The position numbers and the translations under genes are program-made. This document shows positions 55,984 to 64,000 of a DNA stretch of 64,000 bases, in pieces; within the stretch, counting starts at the first letter, position 1, and each line of letters starts with the position of its first letter. Source of the stretch: an uncultured Pelagibacteraceae bacterium (GTDB lineage Bacteria; Pseudomonadota; Alphaproteobacteria; Pelagibacterales; Pelagibacteraceae); assembly GCA_902556905.1 (NCBI GenBank), contig CACDYK010000006.1, positions 16,661 through 80,660 on the forward strand, in the 5' to 3' direction. The notes below the pieces were generated by a model. That model made no database searches. It saw nothing but the letters and a program-made list of their open reading frames with translations, and was not told the origin of the DNA.

Positions 55984-57750
55984 TTAAACTAACGCTTTTC
56001 CCTTGCCTGTAATTTTATTTTCTTCCTGGTCTTTTGGACCTAATAACATTTGATTATGAGGCTTTCCAGATGGAATCATTGGAAAACAGTTCTCTGCTTG
56101 ATCTACAAGGCAATCAAAGATAACTGGCTTATCCACACTGATCATTTCTTCTATTTTTTTATCTAATTCGTCTGGATTTTCAGCTCTAATACCAACACAT
56201 CCATAAGCCTCAGCTAATTTTACAAAATCAGGTAATGCCTCAGAGTAACTTTCTGAGTAATTTTTTTCATGCAGTAATTCCTGCCACTGTCTTACCATTC
56301 CCATATATTGATTATTTAAAATGAAAATCTTTATTGGTAAATTATATTGGATTGCAGTTGAGATTTCTTGCATTGTCATTAAAATCGAAGCTTCACCAGC
56401 TACATCAACCACCAATTTGTTTGGATTTGCTACCTGTACACCTATCGCTGCTGGCAAACCATAACCCATAGTACCAAGACCTCCTGAAGTCATCCATCTA
56501 TTTGGTTTATTAAATTTATAGTGTTGTGCGGCCCACATTTGATGTTGACCAACCTCTGTTGTAATAAAAGTATCTTGATTTTTGGTCAATTCATAAAGTC
56601 TTTGGACTGCATGTTGAGGCTTAATAATTTTATCACTATTAATAAAGTTTAAAGATTGTTTTGTTCTCCACTTTTGTATTTGTTGCCACCATTTTGAAAT
56701 TTTTTGTTTATTTGATTTTTCTAAATTTAAATTTTTCCTCTTTAAAGTTTTTGTTGTTAACTTAATAACATCAGTTACATCTCCAACAATTGCTAAATCT
56801 ACTTTTATAATTTTATTAATTGATGAGGGATCAATATCAATATGTACTTTTTTTGATTTAGGAGAGAATTCGTCAATTTTACCAGTAATACGATCGTCAA
56901 ATCTTGCACCAATATTAATTAGTAAGTCACAATCGTGCATAGCATTATTAGCTTCAAATGTTCCATGCATTCCAAGCATCCCTAAGAATTGATTATCCTC
57001 ACCAGGGTATGAGCCTAAACCTTGAAGAGTTGAGGTGATCGGAAATCCAGTTAATGAAACTAATTCTCTTAAAAGTTCACTTGCTTTCGGCCCTGAGTTT
57101 ATAACACCTCCTCCCGTATAAAAAATTGGTTTTGAAGCTTTATTCATTAGCTCAATTAATTTATCAATATCTTTTTGATTAAATCTATTTTTATTTTTAA
57201 TTTCTATTTTCTTTTCTTTTTTAAGAGAAACATATTTAGTTTTTGCAAATTGAATATCTTTTGGAATATCAACTAATACTGGACCAGGTCTGCCTGTTGT
57301 TGCAACTTCAAATGCTTCATACATAACTCTTTGAAGATCTTTAATATCTTTTACTAACCAATTATGTTTTGTACATGGTCTGGTAATTCCAGTCGTATCA
57401 CATTCCTGGAAAGCATCTGTTCCAATTAAATGAGTTGGTACCTGTCCTGAAATGCAAACTAGTGGAACTGAATCCATATATGCATCAGTTAGTGCAGTAA
57501 CAACATTTGTTGCACCAGGTCCAGAGGTAACTAAAACAACTCCAGGCTTACCTGAAGATCTTGCGTAACCTTCTGCTGCATGACCAGCTCCTTGTTCATG
57601 TCTTACTAAAATATGTTTAATAGATGTATGATTTTTTAATTCATCATAAATTGGAAGAACTGCTCCTCCAGGATAACCAAAAATATGACTTACCTTTTGC
57701 TCTTCAAGGCATTTAAAAACAATTTCTGCTCCAGTATATAATTTTGGCAT
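55984..57750 (-). CDS. ilvB: acetolactate synthase large subunit
   Basis: 588 residues. TPP-activating glutamate in VRHEQGAGHAAEGYARSSGKPGVVLVTSGPGATN, FAD-binding middle domain, and the TPP motif region VAGEASILMTMQE ... NNQYMGMVRQWQELL. The GEAS variant of the GDGSF motif is notable (Glu for Asp). Makes acetolactate or acetohydroxybutyrate from pyruvate; first enzyme of branched-chain amino acid synthesis. Start of the ilvBNC operon. Could equally be called ilvI. Confidence 0.95.
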   Translation of the reverse strand: MPKLYTGAEIVFKCLEEQKVSHIFGYPGGAVLPIYDELKNHTSIKHILVRHEQGAGHAAEGYARSSGKPGVVLVTSGPGATNVVTALTDAYMDSVPLVCISGQVPTHLIGTDAFQECDTTGITRPCTKHNWLVKDIKDLQRVMYEAFEVATTGRPGPVLVDIPKDIQFAKTKYVSLKKEKKIEIKNKNRFNQKDIDKLIELMNKASKPIFYTGGGVINSGPKASELLRELVSLTGFPITSTLQGLGSYPGEDNQFLGMLGMHGTFEANNAMHDCDLLINIGARFDDRITGKIDEFSPKSKKVHIDIDPSSINKIIKVDLAIVGDVTDVIKLTTKTLKRKNLNLEKSNKQKISKWWQQIQKWRTKQSLNFINSDKIIKPQHAVQRLYELTKNQDTFITTEVGQHQMWAAQHYKFNKPNRWMTSGGLGTMGYGLPAAIGVQVANPNKLVVDVAGEASILMTMQEISTAIQYNLPIKIFILNNQYMGMVRQWQELLHEKNYSESYSEALPDFVKLAEAYGCVGIRAENPDELDKKIEEMISVDKPVIFDCLVDQAENCFPMIPSGKPHNQMLLGPKDQEENKITGKGKALV

Positions 57751-57798
57751 TTCGCAATCTAGCTGAAGTTGTACTGATTGGTCAAGTTTTAGAATGAA

Positions 57799-58710
57799 TT
57801 ATTTAATTTTTTTTATAAATTTATTTAAGTCTTGTGGTGGTAATTTTATCCAACTCATCATATTTCCTCTGGCCCAAGTACTCTGTCTTTTTGCATATTG
57901 TCTAGTCTTTATTGATATTTTTTCAATAACGTAGCTTATATCTTTTGTTTTTTCTAAATATTCTTTTATTTCATGGATGCCGATTGCTTTATTGACACTC
58001 TTATCTTTTCTAATTTTTAATTTTAGAAATCTTTTAACCTCGTTAATTGCACCAATCTCAATCATTTGTTCAGCTCTTTTGTTAATTCTTTGGATTAGCT
58101 CTTTACGGGGATAGTCTATATATATTTTAAAAAAATCATCTTTAACAAAATGTGATTTGGTGTTTTGAAACCAGTCATGAATTGATTTTTTTGTAAATTG
58201 TTTAACTTCATAAGCTCTAATTGATCTTTGAGAGTCTGTTGAATTAATTTTATCTTTAGAGTTTGGATCAAGATTTACAAGTTTTTGATAAAATTTTTTT
58301 TGTCCTAAACTTTTATGTAAAGCTCTTATTTTATTTCTAAATCGAATTGGAATATTAGGAATATTTGTTAATCCATCGGTTAAAGCTTTAAAGTACAAAC
58401 CTGTTCCTCCAACAAAAATAGGAGTTTTTTTTCTTGCTTTAACTTCTTTGATTTTTTTAATTGCATATTTTAGCCAATCTCCTGTTGAAAAATTAATTTT
58501 ACCACTATTAAAACCATACAAGTGATGTTTTATTTTTTGATAATTTTTAGGATAAGGGCGAGCAGATAAAATCTTCAATTCTTTATATACTTGCATGCTA
58601 TCTGCATTAATGATTTCACCATTAATTTTTTTAGCAAGTTTAATTGCAAAATTTGATTTTCCTGATGCTGTTGGTCCAGAAATTAAAATAATCTTGGATT
58701 TTAAATCCAT
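57799..58710 (-). CDS. miaA: tRNA dimethylallyltransferase
   Basis: 303 residues. P-loop ISGPTASGKSNFAIKLAKK, the DSMQVYKELKILSARP and GGTGLYFKALTDGL motifs and the C-terminal RQYAKRQSTWARG are diagnostic. It adds the isopentenyl group to A37 of tRNAs reading UNN codons. It starts 2 bp after the protease stop, in a hflK-hflC-DUF2065-degP-miaA series like those of other alphaproteobacteria. Confidence 0.95.
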   Translation of the reverse strand: MDLKSKIILISGPTASGKSNFAIKLAKKINGEIINADSMQVYKELKILSARPYPKNYQKIKHHLYGFNSGKINFSTGDWLKYAIKKIKEVKARKKTPIFVGGTGLYFKALTDGLTNIPNIPIRFRNKIRALHKSLGQKKFYQKLVNLDPNSKDKINSTDSQRSIRAYEVKQFTKKSIHDWFQNTKSHFVKDDFFKIYIDYPRKELIQRINKRAEQMIEIGAINEVKRFLKLKIRKDKSVNKAIGIHEIKEYLEKTKDISYVIEKISIKTRQYAKRQSTWARGNMMSWIKLPPQDLNKFIKKIK

Positions 58711-58712
58711 GA

Positions 58713-60122
58713 TTAATCTAGTTTAACACCAATATATCTTCTTTGATTTTGGGTATTATAGATTGCAAATAATATTGTCTTTTGATTAGATTTTAAAACA
58801 TCTTTAACTATTTTTTCTAAATCACTTGCACTTCTTATTCTGGTCTTTTGTGCTTCAACAATAATACTATCTGGACTAATTGAATTAAGTAAAGGGCTAG
58901 TATTACCAACTTTAGTTACTATTAAACCAGTGGTTTGATTTGGTAATTTTCTCTTTTTAATATCTTCCTTTGTTAACTTTTTAACTGTTATTTTTAAATC
59001 CTCTATTATTAAATCTTTTGGTAATTCTGGTTTTTTTTCACCTACTTTAAAATCATCTGAAGTTTCTAATCTACCTAAAAGAATACTTTTTGTTATTTCT
59101 TTTTTATCTCTCCAAACTTTAACTTTAACTGTTGTTCCAACTTTTGTTTTAGCAACAATTGCTGGCAATTCTTTCATTTGATTAATTTTAACACCGTTAA
59201 ATTCGAGAATAATATCACCTGCTTTAATTCCACCTTTGTCTGATGGGCTATTCTCTGCAACGCTTGCAACTAATGCTCCTCTTGGTTCGTCTAATTTTTC
59301 AACATCAGCTATTTCTTGAGTAACATCTTGAATTCTAACTCCTAGCCAGCCTCTTTTTGTCTCACCAAACTCAATTAATTGAACTATGACTAGTTTTGCA
59401 TCATTAGCTGGAATTGAAAAACCAATTCCAATAGACCCATTTCTTCCTAATATTGCTGTGTTAATTCCTATTACATCTCCACTCATATCAAATAATGGTC
59501 CACCTGAATTACCCGAGTTAATAGATGCATCAGTTTGAATATAATCCTCATATCTTGATAATCCAATTGATCTATTTCTTGCTGAAATAATTCCAGATGT
59601 AACAGTTCCACCTAACCCAAAAGGATTTCCAATAGCTATAACCCAATCTCCAATTCTTGCTTTATCTGAATCTCCAAACTGGACTGGTATAAATTTTTCA
59701 TCTGTTTCTAATTGTAAAACTGCAATATCTGATAAAGGATCAGCTCCAATTACTTTTGCTTTATATTCTTGATCACCATTAACTCTAACTATGATATCTT
59801 CTGCTCCTTGAATTACATGATTGTTAGTAACTACTAATCCTTTTTCATCAATAATAAATCCTGAACCTAAAGCAGATGATTTTCTCTCTTGAGGAGTTCC
59901 AAATTCTCTAAACATATCTTCAAAAGGTGACCCTGGAGGAAATGTAAAGGGTAGTGGATTGGTATTTGTGACGACAGTTTGTGTAGTTGAAATATTTACA
60001 ACTGAAGGCATTAATCTCTCAGCAAGATCAGCAAATGATGCTGGTACCGAATTAGAGTTTGAAATAGTTTGGAAATTAAAAGTAAAAAATAATGCTAAGA
60101 ATATAAATTTAATTTTTTTCAT
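58713..60122 (-). CDS. DegP/DegQ (HtrA) periplasmic serine protease
   Basis: 469 residues with a signal peptide (MKKIKFIFLALFFTFNFQT). Catalytic triad H102 (TNNHVIQGAEDI), D132 (DPLSDIAVLQ) and S206 (INSGNSGGPLFD). Two PDZ domains follow (about 255-345 and 375-465); the first has the RGWLGVRIQDVTQEIA start. It degrades or refolds damaged envelope proteins. Cotranscribed with hflKC upstream and miaA downstream. Confidence 0.94.
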   Translation of the reverse strand: MKKIKFIFLALFFTFNFQTISNSNSVPASFADLAERLMPSVVNISTTQTVVTNTNPLPFTFPPGSPFEDMFREFGTPQERKSSALGSGFIIDEKGLVVTNNHVIQGAEDIIVRVNGDQEYKAKVIGADPLSDIAVLQLETDEKFIPVQFGDSDKARIGDWVIAIGNPFGLGGTVTSGIISARNRSIGLSRYEDYIQTDASINSGNSGGPLFDMSGDVIGINTAILGRNGSIGIGFSIPANDAKLVIVQLIEFGETKRGWLGVRIQDVTQEIADVEKLDEPRGALVASVAENSPSDKGGIKAGDIILEFNGVKINQMKELPAIVAKTKVGTTVKVKVWRDKKEITKSILLGRLETSDDFKVGEKKPELPKDLIIEDLKITVKKLTKEDIKKRKLPNQTTGLIVTKVGNTSPLLNSISPDSIIVEAQKTRIRSASDLEKIVKDVLKSNQKTILFAIYNTQNQRRYIGVKLD

Positions 60123-60123
60123 A

Positions 60124-60309
60124 CTAACCTTTAATATAATAAATAATCATAAAGCCTATTATTGCAAAAATTAGTCCACCTGATCTTAATTGACTATCTT
60201 TTACAAGTTCTAATTTTTTTAACATACTTTTCATTTTTGATGGAAATATGGCATACAAAATTCCCTCAATAAAAAGAAATAGACCAAAAGCTATGATCAA
60301 TTCTTTCAT
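60124..60309 (-). CDS. DUF2065 small membrane protein
   Basis: 61 residues with two membrane helices (about 3-20 and 43-59) separated by a basic loop (PSKMKSMLKKLELVKDSQLRSGG). The GLFLFIEGILYAIFP start and LRSGGLIFAIIGFMIIY end are typical of DUF2065, usually found next to hflC and degP/Q as here. The function is unknown; a link to FtsH-HflKC or envelope proteolysis is guessed from context. Confidence 0.87.
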   Translation of the reverse strand: MKELIIAFGLFLFIEGILYAIFPSKMKSMLKKLELVKDSQLRSGGLIFAIIGFMIIYYIKG

Positions 60310-60318
60310 ATTTAACTA

Positions 60319-61056
60319 TTATTGAGATTTGGGTTTTATATTTCCAAAAAATTTAAAAAATTCACTATCAGGAGATAAAATCAAAGACGTATCTCCACCA
60401 ATTAAAGCAGTTTCATATGCTTGCATTGCTCTATAGAATGCAAAAAACTCAGGATCTCTTCCAAAGGCTTCAGCAAATATTTTGTTTCTTTCACCGTCTC
60501 CTTCACCTTTCATAATTTCTGAATCTTTATTTGCATCTGCTAAAATTATTGAAACTTCTTTATCTGCAGTTGAAGTAATAGTTACTGCCATTTCAGCACC
60601 TTTTGCTCTAAATTCTTTTGCTTCTCTCTCCCTTTCAGTCTGCATCCTTCTATAAATTGCATCACTGTTTGCTTGTGGAAGATCTGCTCTTTTAATTCTT
60701 GAGTTAATAATTGTTGCTAATCTTGATCTAGCAACTCTCTCATTTCCAACTGAAATATAGAATTTTAACGGATCTATAATTTGAAATCTTGCGAATGCAT
60801 CAACGATTAATCTTTTTTGGTCTGACGCGATAACTTCAGCTGGTGGAGTATCAAGATTTAAAATTCTGCTATCTAAAAAAACAACGTTTTGAATAAAAGG
60901 TAATTTAAAATTTAAACCTGGTTCAATTATAATTTTTTTAGGATCACCAAACTGTAGAACAATTGCTTGATTAACTTCTTTAACGATAAATACTGAAAAG
61001 AAAACTAAAGCTCCTAAAACAGCTACTAAAGGTAGTAATATTTTTTGTGCTTTCAT
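60319..61056 (-). CDS. hflC: HflC, FtsH-protease modulator, with an internal deletion
   Basis: 245 residues against about 290-330 for the family. The N-terminal membrane helix, the start of the SPFH domain (VNQAIVLQFGDPKK, SDQKRLIVDAFARFQI) and the C-terminal half (RIKRADLPQANSDAIYRRMQTEREREAKEFRAKGAE) are standard. They are joined directly at ...SRLATIINS / RIKRADLP. The stretch normally between them (the late SPFH helix and strand, about 45-50 residues, including the usual L..vlsxxR segment) is missing, in frame. HflKC forms a large cage around FtsH; the missing part should affect SPFH packing. Confidence 0.9.
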   Translation of the reverse strand: MKAQKILLPLVAVLGALVFFSVFIVKEVNQAIVLQFGDPKKIIIEPGLNFKLPFIQNVVFLDSRILNLDTPPAEVIASDQKRLIVDAFARFQIIDPLKFYISVGNERVARSRLATIINSRIKRADLPQANSDAIYRRMQTEREREAKEFRAKGAEMAVTITSTADKEVSIILADANKDSEIMKGEGDGERNKIFAEAFGRDPEFFAFYRAMQAYETALIGGDTSLILSPDSEFFKFFGNIKPKSQ

Positions 61057-62160
61057 TTAATTAGTCGCTTTCTTTTTATTCAATTCTGGTAATGGAAGAT
61101 AAGGCACCACCCCTGATCCTGCATTTTTCTCAATAATTACTTTTTCAATATCCGCTAAAACTTTTTCCATAGTCTCTAAGTACATTCTCTCTTGAGTAAC
61201 TTCTTTTGCTTTTGCATACTCATCATAAATTGACACAAATCTACTTGCTTCACCCTCAGCTTTAGCAACAACTTGTTTTTTATAAGCTTCTGCTGCTTGT
61301 AATATTTTTTGCGCTTCCCCTCTTGCTCTTGGAATAACATCATTAGCATAAGCTTCAGCTTCATTTTTAGATCTTTCCATGTCAGCTCTTGCAGCTTGTA
61401 CATCTCTAAATGCATCAATTACCTGATCTGGTGGATCTGCTTTTTGTGTTTGTACCTGTGTAATTTGGATACCACTATTATATTCATCTAAAATAGATTG
61501 AATAATATCCTGTGTCTCGATTTCAATCTTTGCTCTACCCTCAGTTAAAATTGGTTGAATATCACTTTTTGCAATCACTTCTCTCATTGCAGTTTCTGCA
61601 GCAGCTTTTACAGTTCCCTCTGGATCTTGAATTTCAAATAAAAATTTACCAGCATCTTTAATTACCCAAAATACAGAAAAATCGATGTTTACAATATTTT
61701 CATCTCCCGTTAACATTAAGCTTTCTTGAGGAACATCTGCAACTCCTCCACCTGTAGAAAATCCACTATCTCTTTCAGATCTAAAACCAATATCCATTCT
61801 ATTTACTTTTGTAACTTTTGGAGTTTCAACACTCTCTACTGGAAATGGGATATGATAGTTAAGACCTGGTTGTGTTGTTTTTACAAATTTACCAAATCGT
61901 AAAACTACACCCTGCTCATCAGGTAGAACTCTATACAACCCACTTGCTAACCACACAAAAAGTAAAATAATTAAAATTAATCCAATTGGTTTTCCACCTG
62001 ATTTACTTCCACCAGGTAAAAATTTATTAATTTTGTTTTGAATATCTCTTATAATCGCATCAATGTCTGGTGGTGTTGGTCCTCTACCTGAACCGTTTCC
62101 CCCTCCACCTGGAGGTGAACCCCATGGACTTCCGCCTCTGCCTTTGAAATCATCTGACAT
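61057..62160 (-). CDS. hflK: HflK, FtsH-protease modulator
   Basis: 367 residues. Gly/Pro-rich cytoplasmic N-terminus (KGRGGSPWGSPPGGGGNGSGRG), one membrane helix (about 60-78), SPFH domain (LPDEQGVVLRFGKFVKTTQPGLNYHIPFPVESVE) and a coiled-coil end (ARADMERSKNEAEAYANDVIPRARGEA). The region corresponding to the HflC deletion is present here (AMREVIAKSDIQPILTEGRAKIEIE). First gene of the hflK-hflC-DUF2065-degP-miaA series, divergent from mrp. Confidence 0.94.
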   Translation of the reverse strand: MSDDFKGRGGSPWGSPPGGGGNGSGRGPTPPDIDAIIRDIQNKINKFLPGGSKSGGKPIGLILIILLFVWLASGLYRVLPDEQGVVLRFGKFVKTTQPGLNYHIPFPVESVETPKVTKVNRMDIGFRSERDSGFSTGGGVADVPQESLMLTGDENIVNIDFSVFWVIKDAGKFLFEIQDPEGTVKAAAETAMREVIAKSDIQPILTEGRAKIEIETQDIIQSILDEYNSGIQITQVQTQKADPPDQVIDAFRDVQAARADMERSKNEAEAYANDVIPRARGEAQKILQAAEAYKKQVVAKAEGEASRFVSIYDEYAKAKEVTQERMYLETMEKVLADIEKVIIEKNAGSGVVPYLPLPELNKKKATN

Positions 62161-62211
62161 ATGTCAAAGTATATAGTGTCTTTATTGTAAAAAACAAGTA
62201 ATGATAAAAAT

Positions 62212-63033
62212 ATGACAGATAAAAAGCCAGAACTAAGTGACGCAATGAAAAAAAAACTAGAACCAAGAAAATTCATTAAAAATCCTATTTTAGGTACAAA
62301 ATATACTATAGCAATTTCAAGTGCCAAGGGTGGAGTTGGTAAATCTACATTTGCAACGAATCTGGCCTTAGCCTTAAAACAAGTTGGTTGTAAAGTTGGA
62401 TTGCTTGATGCCGATATTTATGGACCGTCTATCCCAAAGATGTTTGATATTAATGAAAAACCAAAAAGTGATGGTCAAAAATTAGATCCAATAAAAAAGT
62501 ATGATATTCAATGTATGTCCATCGGTTTTTTAGCAGATCAACAAACTCCAATGATTTGGCGTGGTCCTATGGTAACAAGTGCTATTAAAACTTTTACTCA
62601 GAAAGTTAACTGGAAAGATTTGGATTTCATTATTGTCGATATGCCACCAGGGACTGGGGACACTCAATTAACTTTCTCACAAGAAATTAAAATGGATGGA
62701 GCAATAATTGTCTCAACTCCTCAAGAAGTTGCTCTACTTGATGTTAAAAGAGGTATTAAAATGTTTGATAAACTAGGAGTAAAAATTTTAGGATTGGTGG
62801 ACAACATGAGTTATTTCACTGGAGATGATGGCAAGAAATATAAAATTTTTGGTGAAGGTGGTGTTAAAAAAACAGCAGAAGAATTTAAAAAAGAATTTCT
62901 AGGCGAAATTCCAATTAATCCTGAAGTTGGAAAATGTGGTGACGAAGGAAAACCAATAGTTGAGTCAAACCCAGACCATGAGATTTCAAAAATATATTTA
63001 AAATTTGCAGAACAAATAAAATCAAGTTTCTAA
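62212..63033 (+). CDS. mrp: Mrp/NBP35-type iron-sulfur carrier ATPase (ApbC)
   Basis: 273 residues. Deviant Walker A SSAKGGVGKSTFATNLALAL (K39, K44), GLLDADIYGPSIPKMF, MSIGFL, IIVDMPPGTGDTQLTFSQ and LGLVDNMSYF. The N-terminal MIP18-like domain seen in longer Mrp proteins is absent, and the CPxC cysteines that in many Mrp proteins follow NMSYF are replaced (TGDDGKKYKIFGEGG). Cluster binding would then need other residues, a variant common in my memory of alphaproteobacterial Mrp. Loads Fe-S clusters onto target proteins. Confidence 0.92.
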   Translation: MTDKKPELSDAMKKKLEPRKFIKNPILGTKYTIAISSAKGGVGKSTFATNLALALKQVGCKVGLLDADIYGPSIPKMFDINEKPKSDGQKLDPIKKYDIQCMSIGFLADQQTPMIWRGPMVTSAIKTFTQKVNWKDLDFIIVDMPPGTGDTQLTFSQEIKMDGAIIVSTPQEVALLDVKRGIKMFDKLGVKILGLVDNMSYFTGDDGKKYKIFGEGGVKKTAEEFKKEFLGEIPINPEVGKCGDEGKPIVESNPDHEISKIYLKFAEQIKSSF

Positions 63034-63041
63034 AAGATTAA

Positions 63042-64000
63042 TTAATTTTTTTTTAAATAGTTATTAATTATTTCTGCTCTTAACTCGTTAGCTTTTCTGT
63101 TTGGATGTAATTCAACTCTTTTATCTATAACATAATTTTCTCTATAAAATTCACTATCAAAACCTAAAGACAAATCTAAAAGTTGAACATCATTTTCTAA
63201 AAAAATATTGATAACATCTTGTTTGGAGTATTTGTATTTTTTAAATAATTTATCATCATAAATATACCCTAAAATAAATTCCTGATTATTTTTTTTAGCT
63301 ATTTTATTAATTTCTAAAATCACTGATATGTACTTCCTTAAATCTTTTGAAACAAATTTTTGTTCAAAAGTATTTATAATAATTAATATTTTATTAAATA
63401 ATTTTGTATTTTTGAATTGGTATTTAAAATAACTTAAAAATGGATTTTTTTTATAATCATCTTTAATTTTATTTTCTTTCTGTGTTAAGAAATTCCTACA
63501 ATCACTTTGAATATTAAATTTCAACTCATCTATTAAAATAACATTTTTTTTTACACCTAGACCTCCAGGTTCACAACGGATTCTGTTAATGTGATAATTT
63601 GATGTAATAAATAAAAATTTATTAGTATCGTTATGTTCAGCTAAATTATAAACTTCTAGAGCCCCCCAACCTAGCATTGAAATATTATTGGCATGATATT
63701 TATTTGATTTACTTGTAAATAAGTATGTCAAAGTATCTGAAGAATTAAGCCCATGACCAAAAGTGAAGGAACCTCCATAAAAATTGATTTTTTCTTTTGA
63801 TTTAATTTCACTTAATTCATAAGTGAATTCTCTTAAATTTTTATTGTTTATCGAATAATTCACATCAAAAATAACTTTATCATTTGCTTCAAGTTTGTGA
63901 TTTACAATCCCTTGTCTAAAATATAATTGATTGTTTTTGTCAATAGTATTTTTTTGAGGATTAAAACTAGCGCTGGTATTTATCTTTTCCCTAGATTTTA
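63042..64000 (-). CDS. SGNH-hydrolase-like protein, N-terminus beyond window
   Basis: The ORF track starts at a GTG (63863), but the same frame stays open to base 64000 and codes for plausible protein (REKINTSASFNPQK, then QLYFRQGIVNHKLEANDKVIFDV), so the gene runs off the window and the true start is outside. The visible part has KINFYGGSFTFGHGLNSSDTL, a GxSxTxGxG-like block I of the SGNH/GDSL fold, NNISMLGWGALEVYNLA as a block II-III candidate, and VELHPNRKANELRAEII as a block V (DxxH-like HPN) candidate. Such proteins are often polysaccharide O-acetyl transferases or esterases. It converges on mrp, 8 bp apart. Confidence 0.6.
   Translation of the reverse strand, partial: KSREKINTSASFNPQKNTIDKNNQLYFRQGIVNHKLEANDKVIFDVNYSINNKNLREFTYELSEIKSKEKINFYGGSFTFGHGLNSSDTLTYLFTSKSNKYHANNISMLGWGALEVYNLAEHNDTNKFLFITSNYHINRIRCEPGGLGVKKNVILIDELKFNIQSDCRNFLTQKENKIKDDYKKNPFLSYFKYQFKNTKLFNKILIIINTFEQKFVSKDLRKYISVILEINKIAKKNNQEFILGYIYDDKLFKKYKYSKQDVINIFLENDVQLLDLSLGFDSEFYRENYVIDKRVELHPNRKANELRAEIINNYLKKN

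Overview
The window looks like a piece of a SAR11 (Candidatus Pelagibacter, Alphaproteobacteria) chromosome. The base composition is strongly A+T-rich, genes are packed end to end with many 1-8 bp overlaps, no stretch over 300 bases lacks a gene, and there is no IS, phage, CRISPR, tRNA or rRNA sequence that I can see. The gene content also fits a marine oligotroph: a retinal rhodopsin, several periplasmic-binding-protein ABC importers, many small EamA/LysE-type exporters and several iron/2-oxoglutarate oxygenases. The species assignment is an inference from gene content and style.

Region by region: (1) 1-3.3 kb, minus strand: a truncated alpha/beta hydrolase, an SCP2-like protein, and a two-gene unit of a proteorhodopsin-family protein followed by a flotillin. 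(2) 3.5-13 kb: a ParA-type ATPase, a 4HBT thioesterase, then a TauD-family dioxygenase, a PhnZ/TmpB-like HD diiron oxygenase and a GMC oxidoreductase that look like an organophosphonate-cleaving set. These are followed by a ureohydrolase, an EamA permease, an IPNS-like oxygenase, a short GlpD and two unknown envelope proteins. (3) 13.2-20.4 kb: a tight seven-gene catabolic operon of unknown substrate (luciferase-like monooxygenase, TPP enzyme, methyltransferase, PF06684 protein, hydrolase, aldehyde dehydrogenase, EamA permease), with a hairpin over its first ribosome binding site. (4) 20.5-33.3 kb: two complete branched-chain-type (LIV) ABC importers in near tandem, separated by a ProC-like reductase, glutarate hydroxylase (GlaH) and AzlCD. 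The first importer's livH carries a one-base frameshift, and a 22-codon ORF may end its operon. (5) 33.4-42 kb: LysE exporter, TIGR03643-like protein, glutaredoxin, DUF1479 oxygenase, an inverse-autotransporter barrel coupled to a secreted protein, MsrB, an HDAC-fold deacetylase, a D-2-hydroxyacid dehydrogenase, an EamA permease and a DadA-type oxidase. (6) 42-49 kb: the cell-shape operon mreBCD-mrdA-rodA behind leuA. (7) 49-55 kb: a peptide/nickel-type ABC importer (dpp-like). (8) 54.4-64 kb: ilvBNC, miaA, a DegP/Q protease, DUF2065, hflC (with an internal deletion), hflK, mrp and a partial SGNH-like gene.

The parts worth most attention are the rhodopsin that has lost its proton-donor glutamate and is coupled to a flotillin with an internally duplicated coiled coil; the TauD + HD-oxygenase + GMC cluster; the uncharacterised seven-gene operon with a possible cis-acting RNA; the split livH; and the shortened HflC. 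All functional statements rest on motif recognition by eye; no database search was run.
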